Assembly (NCBI RefSeq): GCF_004916905.1
Contig: NZ_SDLV01000055.1
Coordinates: forward strand, 1 to 64,000
Reading direction: 5' to 3'
From: Chryseobacterium candidae
GTDB lineage: Bacteria > Bacteroidota > Bacteroidia > Flavobacteriales > Weeksellaceae
Length of the DNA stretch: 64,000 bases
Positions within the stretch are counted from its first letter, which is position 1; every line of letters begins with the position of its first letter. Under the pieces are notes generated by a model. It was not told where the DNA came from and ran no database searches. It saw only the letters and a program-made list of their open reading frames with translations. The position numbers and the translations under genes were made by a program. Positions 24,933-34,728 of this stretch are shown in pieces.

Positions 24933-27248
24933 ATGGAAAATAATCATATAGATCAACAATTCAATGAAGCTTCTAAGCTTTCAGAAGAACCAACTGTTTT
25001 TCCTGGTTTTGATAAAGTATGGGGAAAAATTGAGGAGAAATTAGATAAAAAAGAAGAGAAAAAGAAAATCATTCCTATCTGGCTGCCCTATGGTATTGCT
25101 GCAAGTTTGATGATTGGTTTGGGAGCTTTTTATTTTATGAATAAAAAAGAGGCTGCAGAACCTTTACAACCTGTAATAGTAGAAAATAAAGTTTCAAACA
25201 GTTCTGGTAATAAAGTTGATATTGCAAAAACAGACAGTACCATAAAGGAGAATATCAGAAAAGAAAAGTTGCCTTTATCTGTGCCTGATCCCATAGCATA
25301 TCAATCTTCAGCAGTTGTGGGAACAGACTCATATAAAACGCATCCCAGCTGTAACATACCGACAGTAAAAGCTCCTGATAAAATAACAGCATCTTTACCC
25401 CCAATATATAATGATACCTTAAAAACAAAGGAAATTGATGAAGTTGTTGTAACTGCGTATGGCATTAAAAAGAGTTACAAATCCGTTACAGCCTCTTCAA
25501 CCGTTATGATTGCTTCTACAGACAAGAATCCTGTACATTCACCGGCAGCCGTTTCTTCACTGGCAGGAAGAGTTGCTGGGATAGAAGTGTCAACCGGAAT
25601 TAAAAAGCATGATGCAATATTAATCAGGGGAACAAGAAGTATGGATGGTCATTCTACAGCCCCTTTATATATTGTTGATGGAATTATATTAGGCAGAGAA
25701 TCTGGATTTTTAAATGCTCTGGATCCTAAAAAGATAAAAGAATTAAAAGTACTGAAAGGACTCGAAGCTGCTGCCCTGTATGGAAGCAAAGCTAATAACG
25801 GAGTTATTGTAATTACCACAAAGGGATTATCTACAGCAGAAATAGAAAAGCTGAAAAAAGTTTCTTCAGAAAGTGAAGAGAAAGTACTAAAAGAACCGGA
25901 AGAACCCGAAAAAAAACTTCCCAAAGCAGGCCAGCTTACTGCAGGTGAAATTAACGATTTTTCTAAGTGGGATTATTGGAAAGATATTGCAGTTCCTACT
26001 CTGGATGAGTATAAAAATACATGGAAGTTCTTCCCTGATAAAAGGATTTCAGTTCAGCTTGTGAATAAAGACAGAAAGCCTGTAATAGGGGAAAAAGTAA
26101 AATTATTGGATGATAAGAAAAACATTATATGGGAAGCCGTTTCAGATAATCTTGGTAATGTAGAATTATGGATATCCCCTATGACAGGTGATAATTCAGA
26201 TTCTGAGAAATATTATTTATCCGATGGTTCCGGGCAGATCATCAGCAGTAATCTCAGAACCTTTAAAAATGGACAAAACCTCATTATTTTGGACAAGACC
26301 TGCCTGCAAAAACGTGTATTGGATCTTGCCTTTGTAGTAGATGCTACCGGTTCTATGGGAGATGAGATCTCTTATCTTCAGTCTGAGCTTTTAGACGTGT
26401 TGAAGAAAACAGAAAGACAGCTTAAAAATACAACTGTAAGGTACGGATCAGTTTTCTACAGAGATCAGGGAGATGAATATGTGACCCGAAAATTTGACTT
26501 TTCAGATAAGGCAGAAGACCTCGTTGAATTTATTAAAAAACAGAACGCAGGAGGTGGCGGAGATACGCCGGAAGCAGTTGTGGAAGCCCTGAAAATTTCT
26601 GTTGAAGAGTTGAAATGGAGTCACGAAAACTCAGCCAAAATAATGTTTTTAATTCTGGATGCCCCACCACACCATTCAGAACAGAATATAAAGGAACTTT
26701 ACAGTACAATAAAGAATGCTGCAAAGAAAGGGATTACCATTATACCACTGGCAGCCAGTGATACAGATAAACAAACGGAATACCTGATGCGTACATTTGC
26801 TTTACTCACCAATGGTACCTATACGTTTCTTACAGATGACAGCGGAATAGGAAACAGCCATATCAAACCTACCATAGATTCTTATGAAGTTGAAAAACTG
26901 AATGATTTGTTATTAAGATTAATCCTTCAGAGAGCTGTTTTGCCAGAATGCAGCGCAGGCATTTCAAATGATAATATTAACAAGAAAATGGAAAAAGAAA
27001 TTGACAGTCAGATTGACAGTAAAACTGTAGTATTCCCAAATCCTACAAAAGGCCTGATGCAGATAAAAACAAGAAAATCAATTGAAGAACTGTTTGTATA
27101 TGATCTTGCCGGAAAGATTATCATGAGAAAAGAAAAACTGCCGGAAGGTAAAAATTCAATTGATTTAACTTCTTATCCTCAAGGGATTTATCTTGTACGT
27201 ATTCATACTAATGATCAATGGGAAACATTTAAGGTCATTAAAAATTAA
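24933..27248 (+). CDS. Anti-sigma-like membrane protein with TonB plug, VWA and T9SS C-terminal domains
   Basis: 771 residues with an unusual domain string. Residues 1-50 are cytoplasmic, acidic and anti-sigma-like. About 51-69 is a single membrane segment (LPYGIAASLMIGLGAFYF). About 165-305 is a SusC-type TonB plug: EVVVTAYG, LAGRVAGIEV, ILIRGTRS, PLYIVDG and AALYGSKANNGVIVITTKG. From about 460 to 640 is a von Willebrand A domain with MIDAS Asp470-x-Thr472-x-Ser474. The last 75 residues resemble a T9SS type A sorting signal (VFPNPTKG near 697, then YPQGIYLVRI). No barrel is present, so it cannot be a receptor itself. A membrane anchor together with a T9SS signal is contradictory for topology. 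Inferred role: periplasmic sensor controlling the sigma factor. Confidence 0.8.
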   Translation: MENNHIDQQFNEASKLSEEPTVFPGFDKVWGKIEEKLDKKEEKKKIIPIWLPYGIAASLMIGLGAFYFMNKKEAAEPLQPVIVENKVSNSSGNKVDIAKTDSTIKENIRKEKLPLSVPDPIAYQSSAVVGTDSYKTHPSCNIPTVKAPDKITASLPPIYNDTLKTKEIDEVVVTAYGIKKSYKSVTASSTVMIASTDKNPVHSPAAVSSLAGRVAGIEVSTGIKKHDAILIRGTRSMDGHSTAPLYIVDGIILGRESGFLNALDPKKIKELKVLKGLEAAALYGSKANNGVIVITTKGLSTAEIEKLKKVSSESEEKVLKEPEEPEKKLPKAGQLTAGEINDFSKWDYWKDIAVPTLDEYKNTWKFFPDKRISVQLVNKDRKPVIGEKVKLLDDKKNIIWEAVSDNLGNVELWISPMTGDNSDSEKYYLSDGSGQIISSNLRTFKNGQNLIILDKTCLQKRVLDLAFVVDATGSMGDEISYLQSELLDVLKKTERQLKNTTVRYGSVFYRDQGDEYVTRKFDFSDKAEDLVEFIKKQNAGGGGDTPEAVVEALKISVEELKWSHENSAKIMFLILDAPPHHSEQNIKELYSTIKNAAKKGITIIPLAASDTDKQTEYLMRTFALLTNGTYTFLTDDSGIGNSHIKPTIDSYEVEKLNDLLLRLILQRAVLPECSAGISNDNINKKMEKEIDSQIDSKTVVFPNPTKGLMQIKTRKSIEELFVYDLAGKIIMRKEKLPEGKNSIDLTSYPQGIYLVRIHTNDQWETFKVIKN

Positions 27249-27313
27249 CTGTCTGAAAAAAGAAATTTTCCCGGAAATTTCTTTTTTTATATTTTTAAGC
27301 ATACTAATAACTG

Positions 27314-30082
27314 ATGAAAAAGAATTATTTGCTGTTATTGCCATTTACGATTACCCTATTACAGGCACAAAATTCACAACTCTATTACTCTGGAAAGTTT
27401 TTAACATCTAAAGATAAAGAACAGAACTTTTTAAAGGTTTATAATAAAAACAGTGGTATTTATGAACTGACTGATGAGAAAGGATTTGCCATTATTGCTG
27501 CCAAACCTTATGATACTCTCGTGTGGAATCAAGGGAAAAATACCCATATTATTTCTTCTTATGAACTCAGGGAATTAAAAACGATTCTGGAAAATCAGAC
27601 AGGAAGTAAAAGTGTAGAAAATATTTACAGTAAAGCCTATGACAGTCTTGTTTCAAAAGAGATTAAAGACGATTTCAGTATTGAAAAAACTAAAACCCAA
27701 CTCAGTAATAGATCGCATTCTTATTTTGATGAAATAAGAAAACTAAAGCAAAAAAATGATACTGTTTATGTTTTAAAAAGGATCAATAAGACAACATTAC
27801 TGTTTAACGGAAGTTTTACCACATCTTTTGATATTAAAAACAGAAATGCTGTTCCAGAGACTCAAAATAAATATGTTCAGGGAAGATCAGAAAACGGAAA
27901 TCTTTTTTGGAAAGGCCCTGAAACGAATGAAATGTTCAGTTTTGGACCAGATATATCAACACTTGGATTTAATGGATTCCCTTATGAGTATGACCTGAAT
28001 GGAAAACTGATTCCGTGGATTAATGGACTTCAGCGTGCAAAAAGATATGATAATAATCTTTTTAAAACCACAGTGGGTTATAATAACCAATTGAATGTAA
28101 ATGCTTTTATACAACAGGGTAACAATGAAAAATTCCGTCTTTCACTGAATCTGGGGCAGCAAAAGAACCAGATGTATTTTATTGATCAGTTTGATATTAC
28201 CAATACCCTTAAAGCAAAACTGAATGCAGATTTGGGTAGATATTACATTAATCTGGCTTTTAATTACGAAGAAAACAAGGCAACCAATACCAATAGAATA
28301 GGATTGTTCAACAGAGCCTATCAGAATTCATTGCTTACGCCCATATCTTTTTCAAACGAACAAAATATTTTCCTGAATAACGGTTCACAGAGAAATTACA
28401 GCAAATATGTAGACAATCCTTCTTTTCTTTTTGAGCAGGATAGCAAATACCGCTATAAGAATCGGGACAGGCAGTTGAGTCTTAATGTAGCGAAAGACTG
28501 GGGCAGTTTTAAACTGAATATCAGTCAGTCCTACGAGAATATTACTAGCTGGAATCAGGATCAATATCAACCTTCTACTTATGGTTTTATCAACGGAATA
28601 TCCAATGAAAGGATTCAAAACAACAGTTCCTATCATTCAAATATACAAGGTTCTTATTCATTGGGAGGCTATGACTTTAGAAATACTTTCAGTCTGAATT
28701 TTATTTTAAACGATAAAAAATCTGATGTTTATAACAGCCTGACCCATCAAAAATATTTCTATCAGAGAACTTCACAGGATCATATTTTTAATTACAATAT
28801 GAACATCCGCGATTATGATTTTGAAGCAGGGTTTAATCTTGGGAATTCATTTTACATCTCCAATACTTCCCTTAAGAATAATTATTGGCTTCCAAAGGCT
28901 AACTTTTATCTGAAGTTCAATGGGATCTTCAATTGGTATAATTACAATTTTAAATTATTGGGAAGTTACACCCAATTAAGCTCCGAACCGGAAATGACAA
29001 GATCCTATGCTCCATATTCTACTACTTTGCTGAACGCAGAAAATTACAATCAATATTTTCCGTTACAGGAAGTAGACAGTTTCAGAGGTTTGTCCAATAT
29101 CAATACTAGAGAATGGAAAATTGGAGCCAGGCTGAATCTTGGGTATAAAATAAGTGTAGAAGGAGAATATTTTAATAAAAAGAATAAAGATGATATATTT
29201 CCTGTTTTTGAAAACAATCAGTTAAGACTTAAAAATATAGCAGATCATACATACAGCGGGTACGAATTCAATTTTACCTACGAACGTTTGCGTTTGGGAT
29301 ATGATATGTATATCACCAATAAGGTCTCATTCTTTCAATACAAAGATATTGTAGACCGCATTGCTCCCGGATATCAGAACCATGCGGTTTCAGGATTTAA
29401 AGATATTTATAAAACACTATCAGAAGGACAGGTTTTGGGTGCTGTGATGGGCAGTTACTTTGAAAGAAATGCAGCCGGACAATTGGTCATTGATGAGTTT
29501 GGGTTTCCTAAAAAAGCAGACGGAATGAAAATTATTGCAGATCCTACACCGGATTTTGTAATGAAATTCAATCATAGTTTTGCCTATAAAAATTGGTCCT
29601 TAGATATCAATTGGGAATGGAAAAAAGGAGGCCATCTGTGGAACGGAACACAGGCTGTTCTCGATTACTACGGCCGTTCTTATGGCTCAGGAGAAGAAAG
29701 GAATATCAAAAATTATATTTTCGAAGGTGTACAGGCCAATGGAGCTGTCAACCAGGTTCCTGTGGATTTTTATGATCCCAATCAGAATGTTCTGGAAAAC
29801 AGATGGTCGAGGTACGGTTATTTAGGAGTAGCTGAAAATTATGTTCAAAAAGCAGATTATGTAAGGATCAATAACATATCCCTTTCCTCAGATTTCCCGA
29901 TTAACAAGAATAAACAGACTCTCAGACTGACTTTTTATGTAAATAATATCATGCTTTGGCAGGCCAATAAAGGCGTGGATCCTAATCAGAATTTCTACGA
30001 TTTGAGTAATGGAAGAGGACTGGATTTTTTTAATCTTCCCTCCTTTAAAATATTTGGCTGTATTGTTTCACTTAAATTTTAA
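27314..30082 (+). CDS. SusC-like outer-membrane beta-barrel without a plug domain
   Basis: 922 residues with a signal peptide (ending LLQAQ near 19). The first 75 mature residues look like a carboxypeptidase-D-regulatory-like domain. A spacer rich in Lys and Asp follows to about residue 160, then a long series of alternating amphipathic strands typical of a TonB receptor barrel, ending SLKF with a terminal Phe. Landmarks of SusC barrels are visible, such as GQVLGAVMGSYFERN, ADPTPDFVMKFNHSFAYKNWSLDINWEW and GRGLDFFNLPSFKIFG. No plug motif (VVVxxG, IRG, LYVVDG, IYGSRAANGVI) occurs anywhere. The proteins encoded on both sides carry just that plug. Three bp separate it from the macroglobulin gene. 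Confidence 0.82.
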   Translation: MKKNYLLLLPFTITLLQAQNSQLYYSGKFLTSKDKEQNFLKVYNKNSGIYELTDEKGFAIIAAKPYDTLVWNQGKNTHIISSYELRELKTILENQTGSKSVENIYSKAYDSLVSKEIKDDFSIEKTKTQLSNRSHSYFDEIRKLKQKNDTVYVLKRINKTTLLFNGSFTTSFDIKNRNAVPETQNKYVQGRSENGNLFWKGPETNEMFSFGPDISTLGFNGFPYEYDLNGKLIPWINGLQRAKRYDNNLFKTTVGYNNQLNVNAFIQQGNNEKFRLSLNLGQQKNQMYFIDQFDITNTLKAKLNADLGRYYINLAFNYEENKATNTNRIGLFNRAYQNSLLTPISFSNEQNIFLNNGSQRNYSKYVDNPSFLFEQDSKYRYKNRDRQLSLNVAKDWGSFKLNISQSYENITSWNQDQYQPSTYGFINGISNERIQNNSSYHSNIQGSYSLGGYDFRNTFSLNFILNDKKSDVYNSLTHQKYFYQRTSQDHIFNYNMNIRDYDFEAGFNLGNSFYISNTSLKNNYWLPKANFYLKFNGIFNWYNYNFKLLGSYTQLSSEPEMTRSYAPYSTTLLNAENYNQYFPLQEVDSFRGLSNINTREWKIGARLNLGYKISVEGEYFNKKNKDDIFPVFENNQLRLKNIADHTYSGYEFNFTYERLRLGYDMYITNKVSFFQYKDIVDRIAPGYQNHAVSGFKDIYKTLSEGQVLGAVMGSYFERNAAGQLVIDEFGFPKKADGMKIIADPTPDFVMKFNHSFAYKNWSLDINWEWKKGGHLWNGTQAVLDYYGRSYGSGEERNIKNYIFEGVQANGAVNQVPVDFYDPNQNVLENRWSRYGYLGVAENYVQKADYVRINNISLSSDFPINKNKQTLRLTFYVNNIMLWQANKGVDPNQNFYDLSNGRGLDFFNLPSFKIFGCIVSLKF

Positions 30083-30085
30083 CTC

Positions 30086-33000
30086 ATGAATCTCAAGTTT
30101 ATATCCACCTATATCATCCTTATGTGCTTATTATTTTCAGCCTTTTCTGTGAAAGGCCAGCAACCATTTCAGGATTTTGAAAAAGAAAAGACCTACATTC
30201 AGACCAATCATGTTTTTTATAAACCTGGAGAGCAGATGTATTTTAAAATATATGTAGTAAAAGGAAGCAATAATTTACCCGTCGAAGAAAGCAGAGTCGT
30301 CAATTTTGAAATAACAGATCCTGCAGGAAGTGTTGTGAGAAAATTAAAATACGAAATTACCAATGGATACGCCCGGGGAGACTTCTATTTTGCTGAAGAT
30401 ATGAAAGGAGGTATCTATAAAATCAGAGCTTTTACCAACTGGATGCAGAATGAAGAAGGCAAAAATGCATTTGAGAAAGAAATTACCCTTCAGAAAATTG
30501 TATCTCCAAGGATTTTAATGAAGCTGGATTTTCCGAAAAAAGGATATGGACCGGGAGATGAGGTGACCGCAGATTTTTCCATGAGAAGCCTGAGCAGCCT
30601 TCCGATTCCTTTTTATGAAGCTGATTTTACGGTAATGCACAATGGAGAAACCATTTCAGAAGGAAAACTCATTACGGATAAAGAAGGCAAAAAATTGTTG
30701 ACCTTTAAGCTTCCTGAAGTTTTGAAATCCTCTGATGCTCTTTTGAATATCAAAGTGAATTTTGACGGGTTTACAGAATCCATTTCCAGAAATATTCCTA
30801 TTGTTCTGAATAATCTGGATGTGAAATTCTTACCGGAAGGAGGAACTTTTATCAATGGAATAGAGCAGAATATCGCTTTTAAAATTCTGGATGAGTTTGA
30901 AAAACCTGTAGATGCTGTTCTGGCAGTTTACAATCAGAATCATGAAAAAATAAAAGAAATTTCAGCCTATAATTTCGGAATGGGAAGCTTCCGGTTTACG
31001 ACTAAAATAGGAGAAACTTATTATGCAAAAGTGCTGAAGCCTGAAAATATTACCCAGACTTTTAATCTCCCGGAAGCAAAAAATGAAGGACTGGTTTTAA
31101 ATATTCGGAATGAAAATAAAAATCTGAATTTCACCATCGTTTCTACCCGGGAAAGAACAATTACCCTGCGGGGAAGTTTCCGCGGAAAAGAAGTTTACAG
31201 CAAAATAATTCCACTGAAAAAAGGAATGAATTCTTTGGAAATTGCAGAAAAGGATTTCCCCACAGGGATCTGCAGATTCACTGTTCTGGAAAATAACATT
31301 CCCCTTGCAGAAAGAATTGTTTTTACCAATAAAGTAAACCAGCTGAATATAAGAGTTACTCCTGTAAAGCAACATTATCTGCCAAGAGAAAAAGTAATGC
31401 TGAATATTGAAACTACCGATGAAAATAATAAACCTGTTCCTGCCAACCTCGGAGTAAGTGTAGTAGATGATAAGCTATGGTCGTATGCTGATGATAAGCA
31501 GAATCATATTATTTCCTGGCTTTTGATGGACTCAGAGCTCAAAGGGAAGATTGAAAAGCCTCAGTTTTATTTCGATAAAAAAGAAGAAAAAGCAGATAAA
31601 AGCTTAGACCTTGTTATGCTGACAAACGGCTACCGATATTTTGAGCCTGTTCCGGAAATTCTGAAGACCAATAAATACAAATATCTTCCTGAAAAGAAAA
31701 ATACTATTTATGGTGTGGTAGAAGATGAAAACAAAAAAACAGTGAAAGCTGATGTCTTTCTTTTGGACACCCATAATAAAAAGATTCTCAAACAGACTGT
31801 TGCTGAAAACGGGAAGTTTTATTTTTCAGATTTAAATGCAAATAATTCTTATAAGATTATTGCAAAGTCTTTTCAGCCTAAACATCAGTTGAAAATAAGG
31901 ATTCTGTCTTATCATCTGGATATTAATCCTTTAGTAAAACAGAAACTTACCAACATAGACGTAGAAGAAATTGTAAAGGAAGCTGAAAGAAAAGAAGAAA
32001 TAAAAACAGAAAATAAAAACAATACCAATCAGCTTAACAATGTTGGAAGATCAAAAACGGATACAATCAGTAAAAATAAACGTATTGAAGAAGTAGTGGT
32101 GGTAGGCTATGGTGTAAATAAAGATAAAACAGCGGTTGCTTCTACAACAGTAGCATCTGCTATGGAACTTCAAAACTCCAGTGTAACTTCCGTATTGAAT
32201 GGGAAGGTTGCCGGATTAGTTGTAACTGGTGGCGGGCAGCCGGGTGCAGGAGAACAGATTCATATCAGAGGAACGGCCTCCATTAGCAACAAAAATCCTT
32301 TATTCATCGTGGATGGCGTTCCTGTAGAAAACTTTAATACTACCATCAACCCAAATGACATCAACAGCATTACCGTTTTGAAAGATGCTGCTGCTACCGC
32401 TATTTACGGAAGCAGAGCTGTGAATGGAGTTATTATCGTGACCTCACTTAAAAACAGAAAATCAGAAATAAGTTTTGATATAACTCCGAAATCTTATTTT
32501 GCCATAGAAACCTTGCCATATGGAAGACTTGTTTCATATGCCGGGGCAAGAGAATTTGTATATCCTGAATATAAAACAACCAATACCTCTTACCGTTTTG
32601 ATTACAGGGAAGCGCTTTACTGGAATCCGGTCGTAGAAACCGATAAAAATGGAAAAGCAAAAGTAGAGTTTTATAATTCAGATGCGAATTCCACTTTCAG
32701 AATTATGACAGAAGGAATTGCTGCATCAGGACTTTTGGGAAGAGATGAAACGACGTATGCTGCCCAGAGTCTGATTTCGATAGATACTAAAATTCCTCAA
32801 TACCTCACGAGAACAGATCAGATGATAATTCCGGTGGTCATTAAAAATAATTCTCCCGAAACGCGTAAAATGACCATGGATGTGATTGTTCCGAACCATG
32901 TGAAACTCATCAGTTCTGATAGTCTGATTACTCTGAAACCCCTAGAATCAGGAAGATTATTTGTGAAAATACAGACTGATGAGATTGTGAATTCCAATAT

Positions 33001-34606
33001 CCAGTTTACCATAAAATCCGGAGAGTTGAGAGAAACGGTGATCCTTCCGTTTAAAGTAGAAGAAAAAGGATTTCTTCATCAATTTTCCATCATTAATAAT
33101 AAAACAGAAGATCTCAAAATCAATATTCCGGAGTATATCGATGGAAGCCTGTATTCATCCTATTATGTATTTGAAAATACAGCTCTGAAAATGTTTGAAG
33201 ACATAGAACAACTGAAAAAAGAACCTTACGGATGCTTTGAACAGCTTTCTTCTACTGTGTATCCTAACATTTTTATTCTTGATTATTTAAAATCAAGTAA
33301 AAAAATAGACACAGCAACTGAAAATCTGGTGATAAAAAACCTGAAAAAAGGCTTCCAGAAGCTGCTGAGTTATAAAAATAAAGACGGAGGTTTCGGATAT
33401 TTCAGTTCTGCAGAATCAGATGTTGCTCTTTCCGCATTTGCGTTATTGGAATTTACGGAATTAAAGAAGTATGTAAATCCGGATGCTAAGCTTATTCAGG
33501 AACTTTCTTCATTTATTCTGTCGAAAAAGAATGCAAACGGATTATTCGAAGTAAGAAAACCCTATGAGTCTAAAAAAGATTTTTCGGAATATTCATGGTC
33601 AAGAAACATGTATGTTATATACGCTTTATCCAAACTTGGGTTTAAAAATGAAATTGAAGCTTCCTTTCAGGTAATGCTGAAAAGAACTTTAGCTACAAAA
33701 GACTCTTATCAGTTGGCTTTGCTTGCCAATGCTGCCGCTCACTTAGGAAAACAAAAGGAATATGATGAGCTGATTCGGATACTGGATCAGCAGTATGGAA
33801 CGAAGAATATAAAATCTAAAGTCACTTTTACTGGTTCATGGGGAATGTCTGCCGATGCAGAAACACTTTCGTTATACCTTATGGCACTTCAGAAAGATGA
33901 GAAACTTAATCAGTTGAAAATCGCTGAAGCGGCTGATCAGCTTATTAATTTCAATGGATATTACGGGTTTGGTTCTACACAGGCTACTACATTGGCGATA
34001 CAGGCATTGTCTGAATTTTTCTCTGAAAATGAGAAATTGTATGGAACTGAAAAACCGGTTATTAAGATTAACAAAGCGAATACTTATCCTAATATAAGTC
34101 TGTCATCAGCATATAAAACAGGGGAAAATGATATCACTATTCATTATCCATCACAAAGAGGACTTCCTTATAAGCTGGAATATCAATATTACACCCTGCA
34201 GGCTCCTGAAAGCAAGGATATTCCTCTTACCATGGAGACCAAATTAAAATCAGGAACATTAAAAACAGGAGAGACCAACAGAATGACTATTACCGTCAAA
34301 AACAAAATAAACGGTGAGCTGCCAATGACCATTGCAAAGATTGGTATACCAGCAGGACTGACTCTGCAAAATGCCTTACTGAAAGATATGCTTGATAAAA
34401 AACAGGTTTCTTACTATGAAATTTTCGACAACTATCTGGTTTTATACTGGGAACATTTCAATGCTGAAGAAACAAAGACCGTTAATCTTGATCTCAAAGT
34501 AGAATTTGCCGGAACGTATACAGGAAAATCAAGTAATGTTTACCTCTATTATATGCCGGAAGCAAAATATTGGAATCAAGGCATTACAACCCGTATTGAA
34601 CCTTAA
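30086..34606 (+). CDS. Alpha-2-macroglobulin family protein with an inserted TonB plug domain
   Basis: 1506 residues with a Sec signal peptide (ending VKGQ, no lipobox). Residues about 30-640 contain MG/MG2-type beta domains (THVFYKPGEQMYFKIYV-like opening). About 665-805 is a SusC-type plug: IEEVVVVGYG, LNGKVAGLVV, IHIRGTAS, PLFIVDGVPV and AATAIYGSRAVNGVIIVTS. The macroglobulin body then resumes (FDYREALYWNPVVETDKNGKA), with a complete thioester motif GCFEQ at Cys1050-Gln1053 and the helical toroid after it. Macroglobulins trap proteases by covalent capture after bait cleavage. It is the last gene of the sigma-factor operon, 3 bp after the plug-less barrel. Plug-bearing macroglobulins occur in Bacteroidota; their mechanism is not known to me. 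Confidence 0.88.
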   Translation: MNLKFISTYIILMCLLFSAFSVKGQQPFQDFEKEKTYIQTNHVFYKPGEQMYFKIYVVKGSNNLPVEESRVVNFEITDPAGSVVRKLKYEITNGYARGDFYFAEDMKGGIYKIRAFTNWMQNEEGKNAFEKEITLQKIVSPRILMKLDFPKKGYGPGDEVTADFSMRSLSSLPIPFYEADFTVMHNGETISEGKLITDKEGKKLLTFKLPEVLKSSDALLNIKVNFDGFTESISRNIPIVLNNLDVKFLPEGGTFINGIEQNIAFKILDEFEKPVDAVLAVYNQNHEKIKEISAYNFGMGSFRFTTKIGETYYAKVLKPENITQTFNLPEAKNEGLVLNIRNENKNLNFTIVSTRERTITLRGSFRGKEVYSKIIPLKKGMNSLEIAEKDFPTGICRFTVLENNIPLAERIVFTNKVNQLNIRVTPVKQHYLPREKVMLNIETTDENNKPVPANLGVSVVDDKLWSYADDKQNHIISWLLMDSELKGKIEKPQFYFDKKEEKADKSLDLVMLTNGYRYFEPVPEILKTNKYKYLPEKKNTIYGVVEDENKKTVKADVFLLDTHNKKILKQTVAENGKFYFSDLNANNSYKIIAKSFQPKHQLKIRILSYHLDINPLVKQKLTNIDVEEIVKEAERKEEIKTENKNNTNQLNNVGRSKTDTISKNKRIEEVVVVGYGVNKDKTAVASTTVASAMELQNSSVTSVLNGKVAGLVVTGGGQPGAGEQIHIRGTASISNKNPLFIVDGVPVENFNTTINPNDINSITVLKDAAATAIYGSRAVNGVIIVTSLKNRKSEISFDITPKSYFAIETLPYGRLVSYAGAREFVYPEYKTTNTSYRFDYREALYWNPVVETDKNGKAKVEFYNSDANSTFRIMTEGIAASGLLGRDETTYAAQSLISIDTKIPQYLTRTDQMIIPVVIKNNSPETRKMTMDVIVPNHVKLISSDSLITLKPLESGRLFVKIQTDEIVNSNIQFTIKSGELRETVILPFKVEEKGFLHQFSIINNKTEDLKINIPEYIDGSLYSSYYVFENTALKMFEDIEQLKKEPYGCFEQLSSTVYPNIFILDYLKSSKKIDTATENLVIKNLKKGFQKLLSYKNKDGGFGYFSSAESDVALSAFALLEFTELKKYVNPDAKLIQELSSFILSKKNANGLFEVRKPYESKKDFSEYSWSRNMYVIYALSKLGFKNEIEASFQVMLKRTLATKDSYQLALLANAAAHLGKQKEYDELIRILDQQYGTKNIKSKVTFTGSWGMSADAETLSLYLMALQKDEKLNQLKIAEAADQLINFNGYYGFGSTQATTLAIQALSEFFSENEKLYGTEKPVIKINKANTYPNISLSSAYKTGENDITIHYPSQRGLPYKLEYQYYTLQAPESKDIPLTMETKLKSGTLKTGETNRMTITVKNKINGELPMTIAKIGIPAGLTLQNALLKDMLDKKQVSYYEIFDNYLVLYWEHFNAEETKTVNLDLKVEFAGTYTGKSSNVYLYYMPEAKYWNQGITTRIEP

Positions 34607-34618
34607 TTTTTATATATT

Positions 34619-34650
34619 AAAACAGACATTCTAAGGAGGTCTGTTTTATT
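34619..34650 (+). terminator. Terminator of the sigma/barrel/macroglobulin operon
   Basis: 9-bp arms AAAACAGAC and GTCTGTTTT followed by ATTTTT, 13 bp after the macroglobulin stop. Confidence 0.8.
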
Positions 34651-34662
34651 TTTAAAATTAAC

Positions 34663-34680
34663 TTTCAAAAATTATTGAAA
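34663..34680. promoter_or_regulatory. Operator candidate 1: TTTCAAAAATTATTGAAA
   Basis: A near-palindrome with TTTCA/TGAAA ends. The same 18-mer with one base changed recurs at 35979-35996 and 37635-37652. It includes the TTG (34675-34677) that serves as the -33 element of the regulator's promoter, so binding here would block the promoter. Confidence 0.55.
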
Positions 34681-34704
34681 ATTCAAAAAATATAATTATA
34701 TTTG
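34675..34704 (+). promoter_or_regulatory. Promoter of the GbsR/MarR regulator: TTG-N19-TATATTTG
   Basis: A -33 TTG at 34675-34677 and an exact -7 TATATTTG at 34697-34704 are spaced by 19 bp, 24 bp before the ATG at 34729. The -33 lies inside the near-palindrome. Confidence 0.6.
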
Positions 34705-34728
34705 TTATAGAAATTAAAACAGAACAAG

